Of a DNA stretch of 64,000 bases, positions 30,801 to 38,952 are shown piece by piece. The translations under genes were made by a program, and so were the position numbers. The stretch covers positions 1 to 64,000 of the forward strand of contig NZ_LQIW01000023.1 of NCBI RefSeq assembly GCF_001500025.1. Reading direction: 5' to 3'. The DNA comes from Mycobacterium sp. IS-1590. Its GTDB lineage: Bacteria > Actinomycetota > Actinomycetes > Mycobacteriales > Mycobacteriaceae. The notes under the pieces were generated by a model, which was not told the DNA's origin, made no database searches, and saw nothing but the letters and a program-made list of their open reading frames with translations. Position 1 is the first letter of the stretch. Every line of letters starts with the position of its first letter.

Positions 30801-33306
30801 CGACTACTGGAAGAAGGGGCTGCGGCACAGCGTCTACTTCACCCACGGCATCGGCAACGCCGTCGACAACGGCCACACGACCTTCCTGGAGTTGGCGCCC
30901 AATCCCGTGGCGCTCATGCAGGTGGGGCTGACGACGGCGGCGAAAGGCCTGCACGACGCCCAACTGATCGCGACGCTGGCGCGCAAGCAGGACGAGGTCG
31001 ACTCGATGATCGCGGCGATGGCCCAGCTGTTCGTGCACGGTCACGATCTGGACTTCCGCACGCTGTTCCCCCGCCGCTCCAAGGGGTTGGCCGGAGCGCT
31101 GGATTTCGCGAACATCCCGCCGACTCGTTTCAAGCGCAAACCGCACTGGCTCGATGCGCGGTTCACCGGCGACAGCTCGGTGATGATGCCGGGCAACCAC
31201 GTCGCCACCCCGGACGGCAGGCACGTCTGGGAGTACGCGCCCAAGGGCGAGCCCGATCTGGCCGGCTTGGTGAAAGCCGCTGCGACGCAGGTCATTCCGG
31301 ACGCCAAGCTGGTCGCCTCCGAACAGCGCGCGGTGCCCGGCGAGGGGGCACGGCTGGTGACGACGCTGACCCGCCATCCCGGTGGCGCCAGCGTGCAGGT
31401 GCACGCGCGCATCGACGAGTCCTTCACGCTGGTGTACGACGCCGTGGTGAGCCGCACCGGCACCGCGGCAGCGCTGCCGGTGGCGGTGGCGACCGGAGCG
31501 GCCGTCGCCGAACAGGTTTCGGCGACGCCTGCGGATGAGCCGGAGGAAGACGCGGCGGAGATCCTGCAGGACAACCTGACTGCCGGCGCGGGCCTGGCCG
31601 CGGGGTTCGCGAAGTGGTCACCGGACTCCGGTGAGTCGATCCGCGACCGCCTCGGCGCGATCGTCGGTGGGGCAATGGGTTATGAGCCCGAGGACCTGCC
31701 GTGGGAGGTGCCGCTGATCGAGCTCGGCCTGGACTCGTTGATGGCCGTGCGGATCAAGAACCGCGTCGAGTACGACTTCGACCTGCCGCCGATCCAGCTG
31801 ACGGCGGTGCGTGACGCCAACCTCTATGCGGTCGAGAAGCTGATCCAGTACGCGATCGAGCACCGCGACGAGGTCGACCAGCTCGCCGAGCACCAGAAGA
31901 CCAAGACCGCCGAGGAGATCGCGGCCGAACAGGCCGAGTTGATGGGCGGTGCGACCACCGTCGCCGAACTCGAGCAGGTGCTGGCCGAGAAGACCGGCAT
32001 CGCCTCCGAGGTGACCAGTGCCGGTACCGCAACGGAATCCGACATTCCGGCGCCGCCGACCGACCCGTCTGGTCCGGCTGCCGACATACCACCGCCGCCG
32101 ACGGACCCGAGCGGCCCGGCGGTCCCGGCGCCGCAGACGGATCCGAGCGGACCCTCACAGTCGACGGTGGCCGCCGCCAGCAAGATCCTCACCCAGGAGG
32201 CGGTCACCGAGGCGCTGGGCTCCGACGTGCCGCCGCGCGACGCCGCGGAACGCGTCACGTTCGCGACATGGGCGATCGTCACCGGCAAGTCGCCGGGCGG
32301 CATCTTCAACGACCTGCCCGATGTCGATGACGCGACCGCGACCAAGATCGCTGAGCGGCTGACCGAGCGGGTCGACGAGGGCACGATCACCGCCGCCGAC
32401 GTCCGCTCCGCGAAGACCATCGAGGAGCTGTCCACGACTGTCCGCGATTACCTCGAGGGCGGCAAGGTCGACGGCTTCGTGCGGACGCTGCGCGCCCCGT
32501 CGGAGGGCTCGAACCGGATCCCGGTGTTCGTGTTCCACGCCGCGGGCGGCTCGACGGTGGTCTACGAGCCGCTGCTCAAGCGGTTGCCCGCCGACACGCC
32601 GATGTACGGTATCGAGCGCGTCGAGGGCTCCATCGAGGAGCGCGCCCGCGAGTACGTGCCGAAACTGTTGGAGCTCAACGGTGATCGCCCGTTCATGCTG
32701 GCCGGCTGGTCGCTGGGCGGTGTGCTCGCCTACGCGTGCGCGATCGGGCTCAAGCAGGCCGGTGCCGACGTGCGGTTCGTCGGTCTGATCGACGCGGTCC
32801 GTCCGAGTGAGGAGATCCCCCAGACGAAGGAGGAGACCCGCGCCCGCTGGGATCGTTACGCCCGTTTCGCCGAGCGCACGTTCAACGTCGAGATCCCGGA
32901 GATCCCCTACGAGGAACTCGAGGCGCTCGACGACGAGGGGCAGGTGAAATACGTGCTGGACGTGGTGAGCCAGAGCGGGGTGCAGATCCCCGGTGGCATC
33001 ATCGAGCACCAGCGCACGTCGTACCTGGATCAGCGGGCCATCGACACCGCCGAGATCAAGCCGTACGACGGCAAGGTCACGCTCTACATGGCCGACCGCT
33101 ACCACGACGACGCGATCTACTTCGAACCGCGCTACGCCACCCGCAAGCCCGACGGCGGTTGGGGCGAGTTCGTCTCGGAGCTGGAGGTCGTCCCGATCGG
33201 GGGCGAGCACATCCAGGTGATCGACGAGCCGTACATTGCGAAGGTCGGAGCTCACATGAGTGAGGCGATCAGCCAGATCGAGTCTGAGGAGAAGCCGTCG
33301 AAGTGA
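27841..33306 (+). CDS. pks13: polyketide synthase Pks13, mycolic acid condensase
   Basis: Pks13 condenses the meromycolyl chain with a carboxylated C24-C26 acyl chain to form alpha-alkyl beta-ketoesters, then transfers them to trehalose. Domain order in the 1821 residues: N-terminal ACP (phosphopantetheine Ser71 in LGLSSRD), ketosynthase (Cys301 in DTACSSS, EAHGTGT, NVGHLES), acyltransferase (Ser833 in [10 protein letters not shown]), C-terminal ACP (Ser1299 in LGLDSLMA), and thioesterase (Ser1624 in GWSLGG, Asp1651, His1790 in GGEHIQV). The triad spacing equals that of the M. tuberculosis enzyme. It is about 90 residues longer than that protein, mainly in an acidic linker after the ketosynthase (including eight Asp in a row) and a Pro-rich repeat linker before the thioesterase. 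Confidence 0.98.
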   Translation: MADTQDDSQQPDMPSGDDIQLAPEKPLTAPRTDMTVNEMREWLRNWIGNATGQSPDSISESAPMVELGLSSRDAVAMASDIEDLTGVTLTATVAFRHPTIESLATVIIEGEPEPEDAGGDDEDWTRTRDVEDIAIVGLATRFPGDMNTPDETWQALIEGRDAISDLPEGRWEEFLGEPRIAERVAKARTRGGYLSDIKGFDAEFFALSKMEADNIDPQQRMALELTWEALENARIPASSLRGGNVGVYIGSSLNDYSFLAMSDPSIAHPYAITGTASSIIANRVSYFYDFRGPSVAVDTACSSSLVAAHQGVQALRSGEADVAVVGGVNALITPLVTVGFDEVGGVLAPDGRIKSFSQDADGYARSEGGGMLVLKRVSDARRDGDEILAVIAGSAVNHDGRSNGLLAPNPDAQAEVLRKAYKDAGINPRLVDYIEAHGTGTILGDPIEADALGRVVGRGRAADKPALLGAIKSNVGHLESAAGAASLAKMTLALRNDKIPPSINYTGPNPYIDFDGVHLKVADTVTDWPRYSGYAITGVSGFGFGGANAHLVLREVLPSDLVEPEPEPEPEAAQDKSSDANAVYIGGVRMDEYGEFVDHDDDDDDDDALDRPAHAQHDEPELPGLTDKALQLLEAAREELEAGEQPAPVVPLAVSGFLTSRKRATATELADWIDSPEGRASSLESIGRALSRRNHGRSRAVVLAHDHDEAIKGLRAVAEGKQHPSVFSADGPVTNGPVWVLAGFGAQHRKMGKNLYLRNEVFAEWINKVDALIQDERGYSILELILDDAVDYTNETCEYPIEVVQTVIFALQIALGELLKHHGAKPAAVVGQSLGEAAAAYFAGGLSLEDATRAICSRAHLMGEGEAMLFGEWIRLMALVEYSADEIDTVFADFKDLEVCVYAAPTQTVIGGPPDQVDAIIERCEQEGKFARKMQTKGASHTSQMDPLLGELAAELVGIEPHPTKIGYFSTVHEGRYIRPGETIHDVDYWKKGLRHSVYFTHGIGNAVDNGHTTFLELAPNPVALMQVGLTTAAKGLHDAQLIATLARKQDEVDSMIAAMAQLFVHGHDLDFRTLFPRRSKGLAGALDFANIPPTRFKRKPHWLDARFTGDSSVMMPGNHVATPDGRHVWEYAPKGEPDLAGLVKAAATQVIPDAKLVASEQRAVPGEGARLVTTLTRHPGGASVQVHARIDESFTLVYDAVVSRTGTAAALPVAVATGAAVAEQVSATPADEPEEDAAEILQDNLTAGAGLAAGFAKWSPDSGESIRDRLGAIVGGAMGYEPEDLPWEVPLIELGLDSLMAVRIKNRVEYDFDLPPIQLTAVRDANLYAVEKLIQYAIEHRDEVDQLAEHQKTKTAEEIAAEQAELMGGATTVAELEQVLAEKTGIASEVTSAGTATESDIPAPPTDPSGPAADIPPPPTDPSGPAVPAPQTDPSGPSQSTVAAASKILTQEAVTEALGSDVPPRDAAERVTFATWAIVTGKSPGGIFNDLPDVDDATATKIAERLTERVDEGTITAADVRSAKTIEELSTTVRDYLEGGKVDGFVRTLRAPSEGSNRIPVFVFHAAGGSTVVYEPLLKRLPADTPMYGIERVEGSIEERAREYVPKLLELNGDRPFMLAGWSLGGVLAYACAIGLKQAGADVRFVGLIDAVRPSEEIPQTKEETRARWDRYARFAERTFNVEIPEIPYEELEALDDEGQVKYVLDVVSQSGVQIPGGIIEHQRTSYLDQRAIDTAEIKPYDGKVTLYMADRYHDDAIYFEPRYATRKPDGGWGEFVSELEVVPIGGEHIQVIDEPYIAKVGAHMSEAISQIESEEKPSK

Positions 33307-34874
33307 CCACTGAAGCTACTCCCATCCGAACCAAGACCACCGCAGAGCTGCTCGCCGAACTCCGCGAGAAGCTGGAGCAGGCCAAGGAGCCCGGTGGAGA
33401 GAAGGCGGTCGCCAAGCGGGAGAGGAAGGGCATCCCGAGCGCCCGCGCGCGAATCCACGCCCTGGTCGATCCGGGCAGCTTTCTGGAGATCGGCGCGCTG
33501 GCGAAGACGCCCGGCGATCCGAACGCGTTGTTCGGCGACGGGGTGGTGACCGGTCACGCCCGGATCAACGGCAGGCCGGTCGGCGTGTTCAGCCACGACC
33601 AGACGGTGTTCCAGGGGTCGGTCGGCGAGATCTTCGGCCGCAAGGTGGCCAAGCTGATGGAGTGGGTGGCCATGGTCGGCTGCCCGATCATCGGCATCAA
33701 CGACTCGGCCGGCGCGCGAATCCAGGACGCCGTGACGTCGCTGGCGTGGTACGCCGAGCTCGGCCGCCGCCACGAGCTGCTGCGCGGGCTGGTCCCCGAG
33801 ATCTCGATCATCCTCGGCAAATGTGCTGGGGGAGCGGTGTATTCACCGATTCAGACCGATCTGGTGGTGGCCGTCCGCGACCAGGGCTACATGTTCGTCA
33901 CTGGACCGGACGTCATCAAGGACGTCACCGGCGAGGACGTCTCGCTCGACGAACTCGGCGGCGCCGATGCCCAGGCCCGCTACGGCAACATCCACCAGGT
34001 GGTGGAGAGCGAAGCCGCGGCGTTCCAGTACGTGCGCGACTACCTGGAGTTCCTGCCCGCCAACACGTTCGACGACCCGCCGATCGTCAACCCGGGTCTG
34101 GAGCCCGAGCTCACACCGCACGACTACGAGCTCGACTCGATCGTGCCGGACAGCGACAACATGGCCTACGACATGCACGAGATCCTGCTGCGGATCTTCG
34201 ATGACGGCGACGTGTTCGATGTGGCCGAGCAGCAGGGTCCGGCGATCATCACCGCGTTCGCGCGGGTCGACGGCCGCCCGGTCGGAGTAGTCGCCAACCA
34301 GCCGATGCATTTGTCCGGGTCGATCGACAACGAGGCCTCCGACAAGGCGGCCCGGTTCATCCGGTTCTGCGACTCCTACAATCTGCCTTTGGTTTTCGTC
34401 GTCGATACGCCGGGCTTCATGCCGGGCGTCCAGCAGGAGAAGGGCGGCATCATCAAGCGCGGTGGCCGCTTTCTGAACGCCGTGGTCGAGGCCGACGTAC
34501 CGAAGGTGACCATCACCATCCGCAAGTCCTACGGCGGCGCGTATGCGGTGATGGGGTCCAAGCAGCTGTCGGCGGATCTGAACTTCGCGTGGCCGACCGC
34601 GCGCATCGCGGTGATCGGCGCCGAGGGCGCGGCGCAGCTGTTGGTGAAGCGGTTCCCGGATCCGACGGCGCCGGAGGTGCAGAAGATCCGCGCCGACTTC
34701 ATCGAGGGGTACAACCTCAACATGGCCACGCCGTGGATCGCCGCCGAGCGCGGCTTCATCGACGCGGTGATCCAGCCGCACGAGACGCGGCTGCTACTGC
34801 GCAAATCGCTGAACCTGTTGCGGGACAAGCAGATCACCCGCGTGCAGCGCAAGCACGGCCTGACCCCGATCTAG
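33303..34874 (+). CDS. accD4: acyl-CoA carboxylase carboxyltransferase (beta) subunit AccD4
   Basis: AccD4 is the carboxyltransferase subunit that, with AccA3 and partners, carboxylates C24-C26 acyl-CoA to the extender used by Pks13. The 523-residue protein shows the two crotonase-fold halves: the first with [13 protein letters not shown] and [11 protein letters not shown], the second with [24 protein letters not shown] and [16 protein letters not shown], forming the two oxyanion holes. The GTG start overlaps the pks13 stop by 4 bp. In M. tuberculosis an IS element and fadE35 follow; here a 79-bp repeat and an accessory island follow. Confidence 0.97.
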   Translation: MTTEATPIRTKTTAELLAELREKLEQAKEPGGEKAVAKRERKGIPSARARIHALVDPGSFLEIGALAKTPGDPNALFGDGVVTGHARINGRPVGVFSHDQTVFQGSVGEIFGRKVAKLMEWVAMVGCPIIGINDSAGARIQDAVTSLAWYAELGRRHELLRGLVPEISIILGKCAGGAVYSPIQTDLVVAVRDQGYMFVTGPDVIKDVTGEDVSLDELGGADAQARYGNIHQVVESEAAAFQYVRDYLEFLPANTFDDPPIVNPGLEPELTPHDYELDSIVPDSDNMAYDMHEILLRIFDDGDVFDVAEQQGPAIITAFARVDGRPVGVVANQPMHLSGSIDNEASDKAARFIRFCDSYNLPLVFVVDTPGFMPGVQQEKGGIIKRGGRFLNAVVEADVPKVTITIRKSYGGAYAVMGSKQLSADLNFAWPTARIAVIGAEGAAQLLVKRFPDPTAPEVQKIRADFIEGYNLNMATPWIAAERGFIDAVIQPHETRLLLRKSLNLLRDKQITRVQRKHGLTPI

Positions 34875-34886
34875 TCCCCCTCTGTT

Positions 34887-34965
34887 GCGCGAGCGTGCGT
34901 GTCTGCACACGACACGCCGCGAGATTTCGACGTTTTGCGCACGTTCGTCGCCGCGCGAGCGTGCG
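34887..34965 (+). repeat. 79-bp palindrome-bounded repeat, left copy
   Basis: The element begins and ends with GCGCGAGCGTGCG and contains GTCTGCACACGACACGCC and GCGCACGTTCG. It fills the gap between the accD4 stop (34874) and the reductase stop (34967). An inverted copy of exactly the same length lies at 38872-38950, on the other side of the four-gene island. Confidence 0.85.
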
Positions 34966-34966
34966 C

Positions 34967-35719
34967 TCAGCGCCGAACCCATCGGACGATGACGGTGCCG
35001 TCGTCGCCGAGCAGTACGTCGCTGCGCCGCATGCGGAGCTCGACATGCGCCGGTGTGGCGGCGATCCGGCGCGCAGGACCCGCCACCATCATCGGGCTGG
35101 TGGTGAGGCACAACTCGTCGATCTCGTCGTCTGCGATCAGGCGGGAGAACAGCGTCGGCCCGCCCTCCACCAGCACCCGGTGCAGACCCAGATCGCCAAG
35201 GGCGCGACGTATTGCGGCAGAGTCGATTGGCCCCTCCGCCATCTCGCACACGATCGCCCCGGACGCTTCCAGCGCTCGCCGCGCTGAACTCGGGGCACTC
35301 GCAGAGACCAACACGATGGGCGGAACCGTCGCCGTAAGCAGATGAGGCGGGATCACGCCTCGACTGGAGACGACGACCAACCGCAATACCGACGCCAGCC
35401 CGTGGGCGAGCCGCCACCCCAGCGAGTCCGCATCGACACGGAGATCGGCATACGGTTTGGACGCCGCGGTGGTCGCACCCACCAGGATCACGTCGGCGAC
35501 TTCACGCAACCGGGCGAAGACCCGTCGGTCGGTCGGCGTACCCAGCTTGCGGCCGGCGCCGTCGAGCGTCACGGCGCCGTCGATGCTGGCGATGAAATTC
35601 GCCCGGAGCCTCGGAGCGGTCGGGGTTTCGGGGTAGGCGAGCAGGTCGCGCAGCGCGTCATCGGTGAGCGTCTCCACCTCGTGCAGAGTTGACGGTGGCC
35701 TCGCGGCGACAGCGGTCAT
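34967..35719 (-). CDS. RibD C-terminal-domain (DHFR-like) reductase, pyrimidine reductase family
   Basis: This is a 250-residue protein of the RibD reductase/DHFR fold. LRANFIASIDGAVTLDGAGRKLG (about residues 37-59) is the substrate-binding start, followed by DRRVFARLREVADVILVGATTA and the NADPH-binding end RVLVEGGPTLFSRLIADDEIDE. It lacks the RibD deaminase domain, so it is a stand-alone reductase. In M. tuberculosis Rv2671 a related protein can partly replace dihydrofolate reductase; whether that holds here is unknown. Last gene of a coupled operon (ATGA overlap with the exporter) that begins with a second folE, so a pterin or pyrimidine substrate is a fair inference. Confidence 0.85.
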   Translation of the reverse strand: MTAVAARPPSTLHEVETLTDDALRDLLAYPETPTAPRLRANFIASIDGAVTLDGAGRKLGTPTDRRVFARLREVADVILVGATTAASKPYADLRVDADSLGWRLAHGLASVLRLVVVSSRGVIPPHLLTATVPPIVLVSASAPSSARRALEASGAIVCEMAEGPIDSAAIRRALGDLGLHRVLVEGGPTLFSRLIADDEIDELCLTTSPMMVAGPARRIAATPAHVELRMRRSDVLLGDDGTVIVRWVRR

Positions 35720-37191
35720 GGCGCAGTGCTCACATTTCTCTCGGAGTGGCTCACGGTCTGGACGGCTCGCGGGGAAAGGCCAGTGAAAAAGAACGCGGCG
35801 ATCGCCCCGATCCCCGCCGCCGTCGCGGGCAACAGCATCGAGTGCGACATCGCCTCGATGGCGGCGGTTGCGGACATCGCCGGCTCCGGTTCTGCAGCAT
35901 CATGGGACTCGATGTCGGCCACGGCTGCCAACAATGCGGCGATGCTCGCGCTGCCGAGCGCGGCCCCGACCTGTCGAATCGTGTTGAAGACGGCCGAGCC
36001 CGCGCCGGCCAGATCGTCGGGCAGCGTCCTGGATGCGATGACAGCCAACGGTTCCCACGTGAGCGCACCCGCGGCACCGATGAGCGTGAGCGGCAACGTC
36101 ATTCGCCAGATCGGTGCCGACTGGCTCATCTCCAGCGCGAGCCAGATCAACGCGACGGCCGTCAGCGTGAAGCCGGGACACACGATGGACCGTGGCGCGA
36201 CGCGGTCGACGAGCCTTCCGACGATCGGGGCCACGACACCGGTCGCGACCGCCATCGGCGCCGTCACGAGGCCCGCGTGTGTTGCCGACATACCGCGCAC
36301 GTCTTGCAGATAGAACATCAGCGGAACGGCGAACGCGACGATCGTGAAACTGATCAGCGCGATGCCGAGATTCGACAGGGCGAAGTCGCGGTGGCGGAAC
36401 AGGTCTAAGGGAACCAACGGCTCTGAACGCTGAATCGCCTGCCACACCACGAAAACCGCCAGGCATGCGCATCCGCCGGCGATCGCGACCCACGTCGTCG
36501 GCCCCCACTCGTGATGACGGCCCTCCTGCAGGGCGAAGACGATCAGGCAGATACCGGTCCCGGACAGCAGCACGCCGAGCGCGTCGAGTCGATGCGGTCG
36601 CGCGGGCAGGGCGGGAATCAGTCGAAGCGCCAGCACAAGTCCCGCGGCGCCGATCGGAATGTTGACAAGGAAGATCCACCGCCAGCCCAACGTGTCCACC
36701 AGCAGTCCGCCGGCCACCGGACCGATCAGGAGGCCGACGGCCGCTGTCGCACCCCAGAGGCTCATGGGAACGCCCCGGTGATGGGGCGGGAAGATGCGGG
36801 TGACCGCGGACAGCGTCTGTGGTGTCATCAGCGCCGCGCCAATGCCCTGGGCGGCCCGCCCGGCGATCAGCATCCCGATCGACTCGGACACCCCGCACCA
36901 CAGCGACGCCAGCGTGAACGCCGTAAGGCCGGCGACGTACAAGCTCTTCGGGCCGAAGCGGTCGCCGAGGCGGCCACCCACGGGCAGCAGGGCCGCGAAC
37001 ACCAGCAGGTAGGCGCTGGTCACCCAGATGACGGCGTGGTAGTGCGCTGCGAAGTCCTCTTTGATGACCGGATTGGCGACGGCGACGATCGTGGAGTCGA
37101 CGACGATCAGCAGAAAGCCGATCATCATGGCCCACACCGCGCGCAACGACGGCCTTTCGGTCGGCGCGTTCGGCGTGGGCACCGCGATCAC
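35716..37191 (-). CDS. DHA2 family MFS exporter (EmrB/QacA-like)
   Basis: This is a 491-residue transporter with about 14 membrane helices. The DHA2 signs are [25 protein letters not shown] (motif A in the second helix region), the Asp in [13 protein letters not shown] of helix 1, and [17 protein letters not shown] (motif C-like). Such proteins export drugs or small metabolites using the proton gradient. I start it at the GTG at 37191 because it overlaps the folE stop by 4 bp (GTGA). Its stop overlaps the reductase start. Sitting between a GTP cyclohydrolase and a reductase, it may export their product or an antifolate; this is inference. Confidence 0.88.
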   Translation of the reverse strand: MIAVPTPNAPTERPSLRAVWAMMIGFLLIVVDSTIVAVANPVIKEDFAAHYHAVIWVTSAYLLVFAALLPVGGRLGDRFGPKSLYVAGLTAFTLASLWCGVSESIGMLIAGRAAQGIGAALMTPQTLSAVTRIFPPHHRGVPMSLWGATAAVGLLIGPVAGGLLVDTLGWRWIFLVNIPIGAAGLVLALRLIPALPARPHRLDALGVLLSGTGICLIVFALQEGRHHEWGPTTWVAIAGGCACLAVFVVWQAIQRSEPLVPLDLFRHRDFALSNLGIALISFTIVAFAVPLMFYLQDVRGMSATHAGLVTAPMAVATGVVAPIVGRLVDRVAPRSIVCPGFTLTAVALIWLALEMSQSAPIWRMTLPLTLIGAAGALTWEPLAVIASRTLPDDLAGAGSAVFNTIRQVGAALGSASIAALLAAVADIESHDAAEPEPAMSATAAIEAMSHSMLLPATAAGIGAIAAFFFTGLSPRAVQTVSHSERNVSTAP

Positions 37192-37811
37192 CTTCGTAAG
37201 AGGAGATGCAGCGCCTCCGCCCGGGACGCCGGATCGGTCTGGAACTGCCCGCGCACCGCGGACGTCGTCGTGACAGCGCCCGGCTTTCGCACACCGCGCA
37301 TCGCCATACACAGGTGCTCAGCCTCGATGACGACAATTACGCCACGAGGATGCAATTTGTTCATGACCGCCTCGGCTATTTGCCCGGTCAGCCGTTCCTG
37401 CACCTGTGGGCGCCTGGCATACAGGTCGACCAGACGCGCTATTTTCGACAGGCCGGTGACGCGGCCGTCCTCGCCGGGCAGGTAGCCGACATGGGCGACT
37501 CCGTGGAAAGAAACCAGGTGATGTTCACATGTGGAGTACATCGGAATTTGCTTGATCAGCACGAGTTCACCGTGGTGCTCATCAAACATCGTCGTGAGAA
37601 CGTCGTCAGGATCGGCGTACAGACCTGCAAAAGTCTCTTGATATGCCCGCGCGACCCGTGCAGGAGTGTCGCGCAGCCCGTCGCGGTGGGGATCTTCACC
37701 AATGGCGACGAGCAGATCGAAAATGGCGGCTTCGACCGCCTCCTGATCGAATACGCGGGCCTGCGGTAGTTGACCGTTTCCGGTATGCGGCGCTTCGGGA
37801 GTCTGCAACAT
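37188..37811 (-). CDS. folE: GTP cyclohydrolase I (type I FolE), probably a second copy
   Basis: FolE turns GTP into 7,8-dihydroneopterin triphosphate, the entry to folate and other pterins. The 207-residue protein has zinc ligands in [10 protein letters not shown] and [12 protein letters not shown], and the family blocks [52 protein letters not shown] and [18 protein letters not shown] at 37811 follows GAGGAGG by 5 bases. The housekeeping mycobacterial folE normally sits beside ftsH and folP, so this is probably an extra copy. It heads a coupled operon with an exporter and a DHFR-like reductase. Confidence 0.93.
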   Translation of the reverse strand: MLQTPEAPHTGNGQLPQARVFDQEAVEAAIFDLLVAIGEDPHRDGLRDTPARVARAYQETFAGLYADPDDVLTTMFDEHHGELVLIKQIPMYSTCEHHLVSFHGVAHVGYLPGEDGRVTGLSKIARLVDLYARRPQVQERLTGQIAEAVMNKLHPRGVIVVIEAEHLCMAMRGVRKPGAVTTTSAVRGQFQTDPASRAEALHLLLRR

Positions 37812-37849
37812 GAATGCCTCCTCGCCGCATGCAGAAAGCGCCACAATGT

Positions 37850-37885
37850 AATTTGCTGCCGAAGTCTTTCGGGCAGCTTCAAATT
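37850..37885. promoter_or_regulatory. inverted repeat in the leader of the folE operon
   Basis: AATTTGCTGCC at 37850-37860 is repeated inverted as GGCAGCTTCAAATT at 37872-37885, with a short bulge in the second arm. The intergenic stretch 37812-37930 is much more AT-rich than its surroundings and holds the promoter. The dyad could be a regulator site or an RNA hairpin controlling folE. I cannot match it to a known regulator. Confidence 0.5.
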
Positions 37886-37930
37886 ACTACTAGCAGAGGC
37901 TTTACCTCGTCGTCAGTTGATTTGTGAAAT

Positions 37931-38839
37931 TCAGATCGACGGAAACGGGAGCCAGTCGTCGAACATGAATGCGTCACCGCGGGCGACGACGGTGGCGCCG
38001 CCGTGACCGGGATAGTGCGCGGGCACCACCGCGGCGCGCCGCCGCGACGCCTCGGTGAGGATGCGCTTGCGTGTTGTCGCGGCCTTCGTGAAGTCCTCGT
38101 CCCAGGCGCAGGGATCCTCCGGTCGGAGAACCTGGATGGGACAATGCGTCAGATCGCCGACGAACACCGCGGGCCGGCCGGCGTCGAGCCACACCACCGA
38201 CGAACCCGGGGTGTGACCCGGCGCGGGGCGCAGCCACAGCGACTCGCTGAGCTGATGGTCACCCGACCACAGTTCCGTCTGTTCCTGCACCGGGGAAACA
38301 CTGTCCTCGAACACGGTTCGGACGTGTCGCTGAACGGATTCCTCGTCCTCTGTGCGCGGCGTCGTCGACTGCGCGGGGCCATCGGGCCCGAAATGACGGT
38401 AGTCGGCTTCGGATACGAGATAGCGCGCGTTGGGAAACGTCGGGACCCAGGACCCGTTGTCTCGCACGGTGTTCCAGCCGACGTGGTCGAAGTGCAGGTG
38501 CGTGTTGACGACCACGTCCACGTCGGCGGGGTCGAATCCCGCGGCGGACAACGCGGAAAGGAACTCGGTCTGCAGGTCGGAGAGCACAGCCATCTGCGGC
38601 CGGCTCTTGCCGTTGCCCGCGCCGGTGTCGATCAGCACCGTCAGGCCGTCGACCTCGATCACCCAGATCTGCATGATGATGCGCCATCCGGCGTCGGTCC
38701 AGTAGGTCGGCGAGAGCTCGTCGGCATGCTGGTCCCAGACCTCCGCGGGGGTGTGCGGAAAAATCGCCCTCGGCAAGGTGTCGACCTGCCATTCCACCGC
38801 GCGTGTGAGTGTCGCGCCGCCCCACCGGATCCGGTCCAC
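37931..38839 (-). CDS. metallo-beta-lactamase fold hydrolase (lactonase-like)
   Basis: This is a 302-residue MBL-fold protein. The dimetal motif is NTHLHFDHVGW (HxHxDH), with further ligands in APGHTPGSSVVW, VFVGDLTHCP and PAHYPGHGG. The layout matches the quorum-quenching lactonase/YtnP-like group, whose members open lactones or hydrolyse similar esters. The true substrate is unknown. It starts at a GTG near the right 79-bp repeat and lies upstream of the folE operon on the same strand, but a separate promoter region divides them. There is no signal peptide, so it acts in the cytoplasm. Confidence 0.82.
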   Translation of the reverse strand: MDRIRWGGATLTRAVEWQVDTLPRAIFPHTPAEVWDQHADELSPTYWTDAGWRIIMQIWVIEVDGLTVLIDTGAGNGKSRPQMAVLSDLQTEFLSALSAAGFDPADVDVVVNTHLHFDHVGWNTVRDNGSWVPTFPNARYLVSEADYRHFGPDGPAQSTTPRTEDEESVQRHVRTVFEDSVSPVQEQTELWSGDHQLSESLWLRPAPGHTPGSSVVWLDAGRPAVFVGDLTHCPIQVLRPEDPCAWDEDFTKAATTRKRILTEASRRRAAVVPAHYPGHGGATVVARGDAFMFDDWLPFPSI

Positions 38840-38871
38840 GGCCTCCAGGCTAGAGGACCGGTCTGCAGTGG

Positions 38872-38950
38872 GGCACGCTCGCGGCTCTGCGAATGTGCGC
38901 GATGCGTTGCAGATCTGTGGCGTGTCGTGTGCAGACTCGCACGCTCGCGC
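38872..38950 (-). repeat. 79-bp palindrome-bounded repeat, right (inverted) copy
   Basis: Read on the minus strand this matches the element at 34887-34965. The first 32 bases differ at one position; the middle shares GCGCAC[G/A]TTCG at the same offset; the end shares GCGAGCGTGC. It ends 2 bp from the embB stop codon, just as the left copy ends 1 bp from the reductase stop. The two copies face each other across 3.9 kb. Confidence 0.85.
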
Positions 38951-38952
38951 CC

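Noticed and set aside
34887..38950. A complete insertion sequence or composite transposon.
   Set aside because: The inverted repeats are convincing, but none of the four genes encodes a transposase or integrase. I keep it as a bracketed island only.
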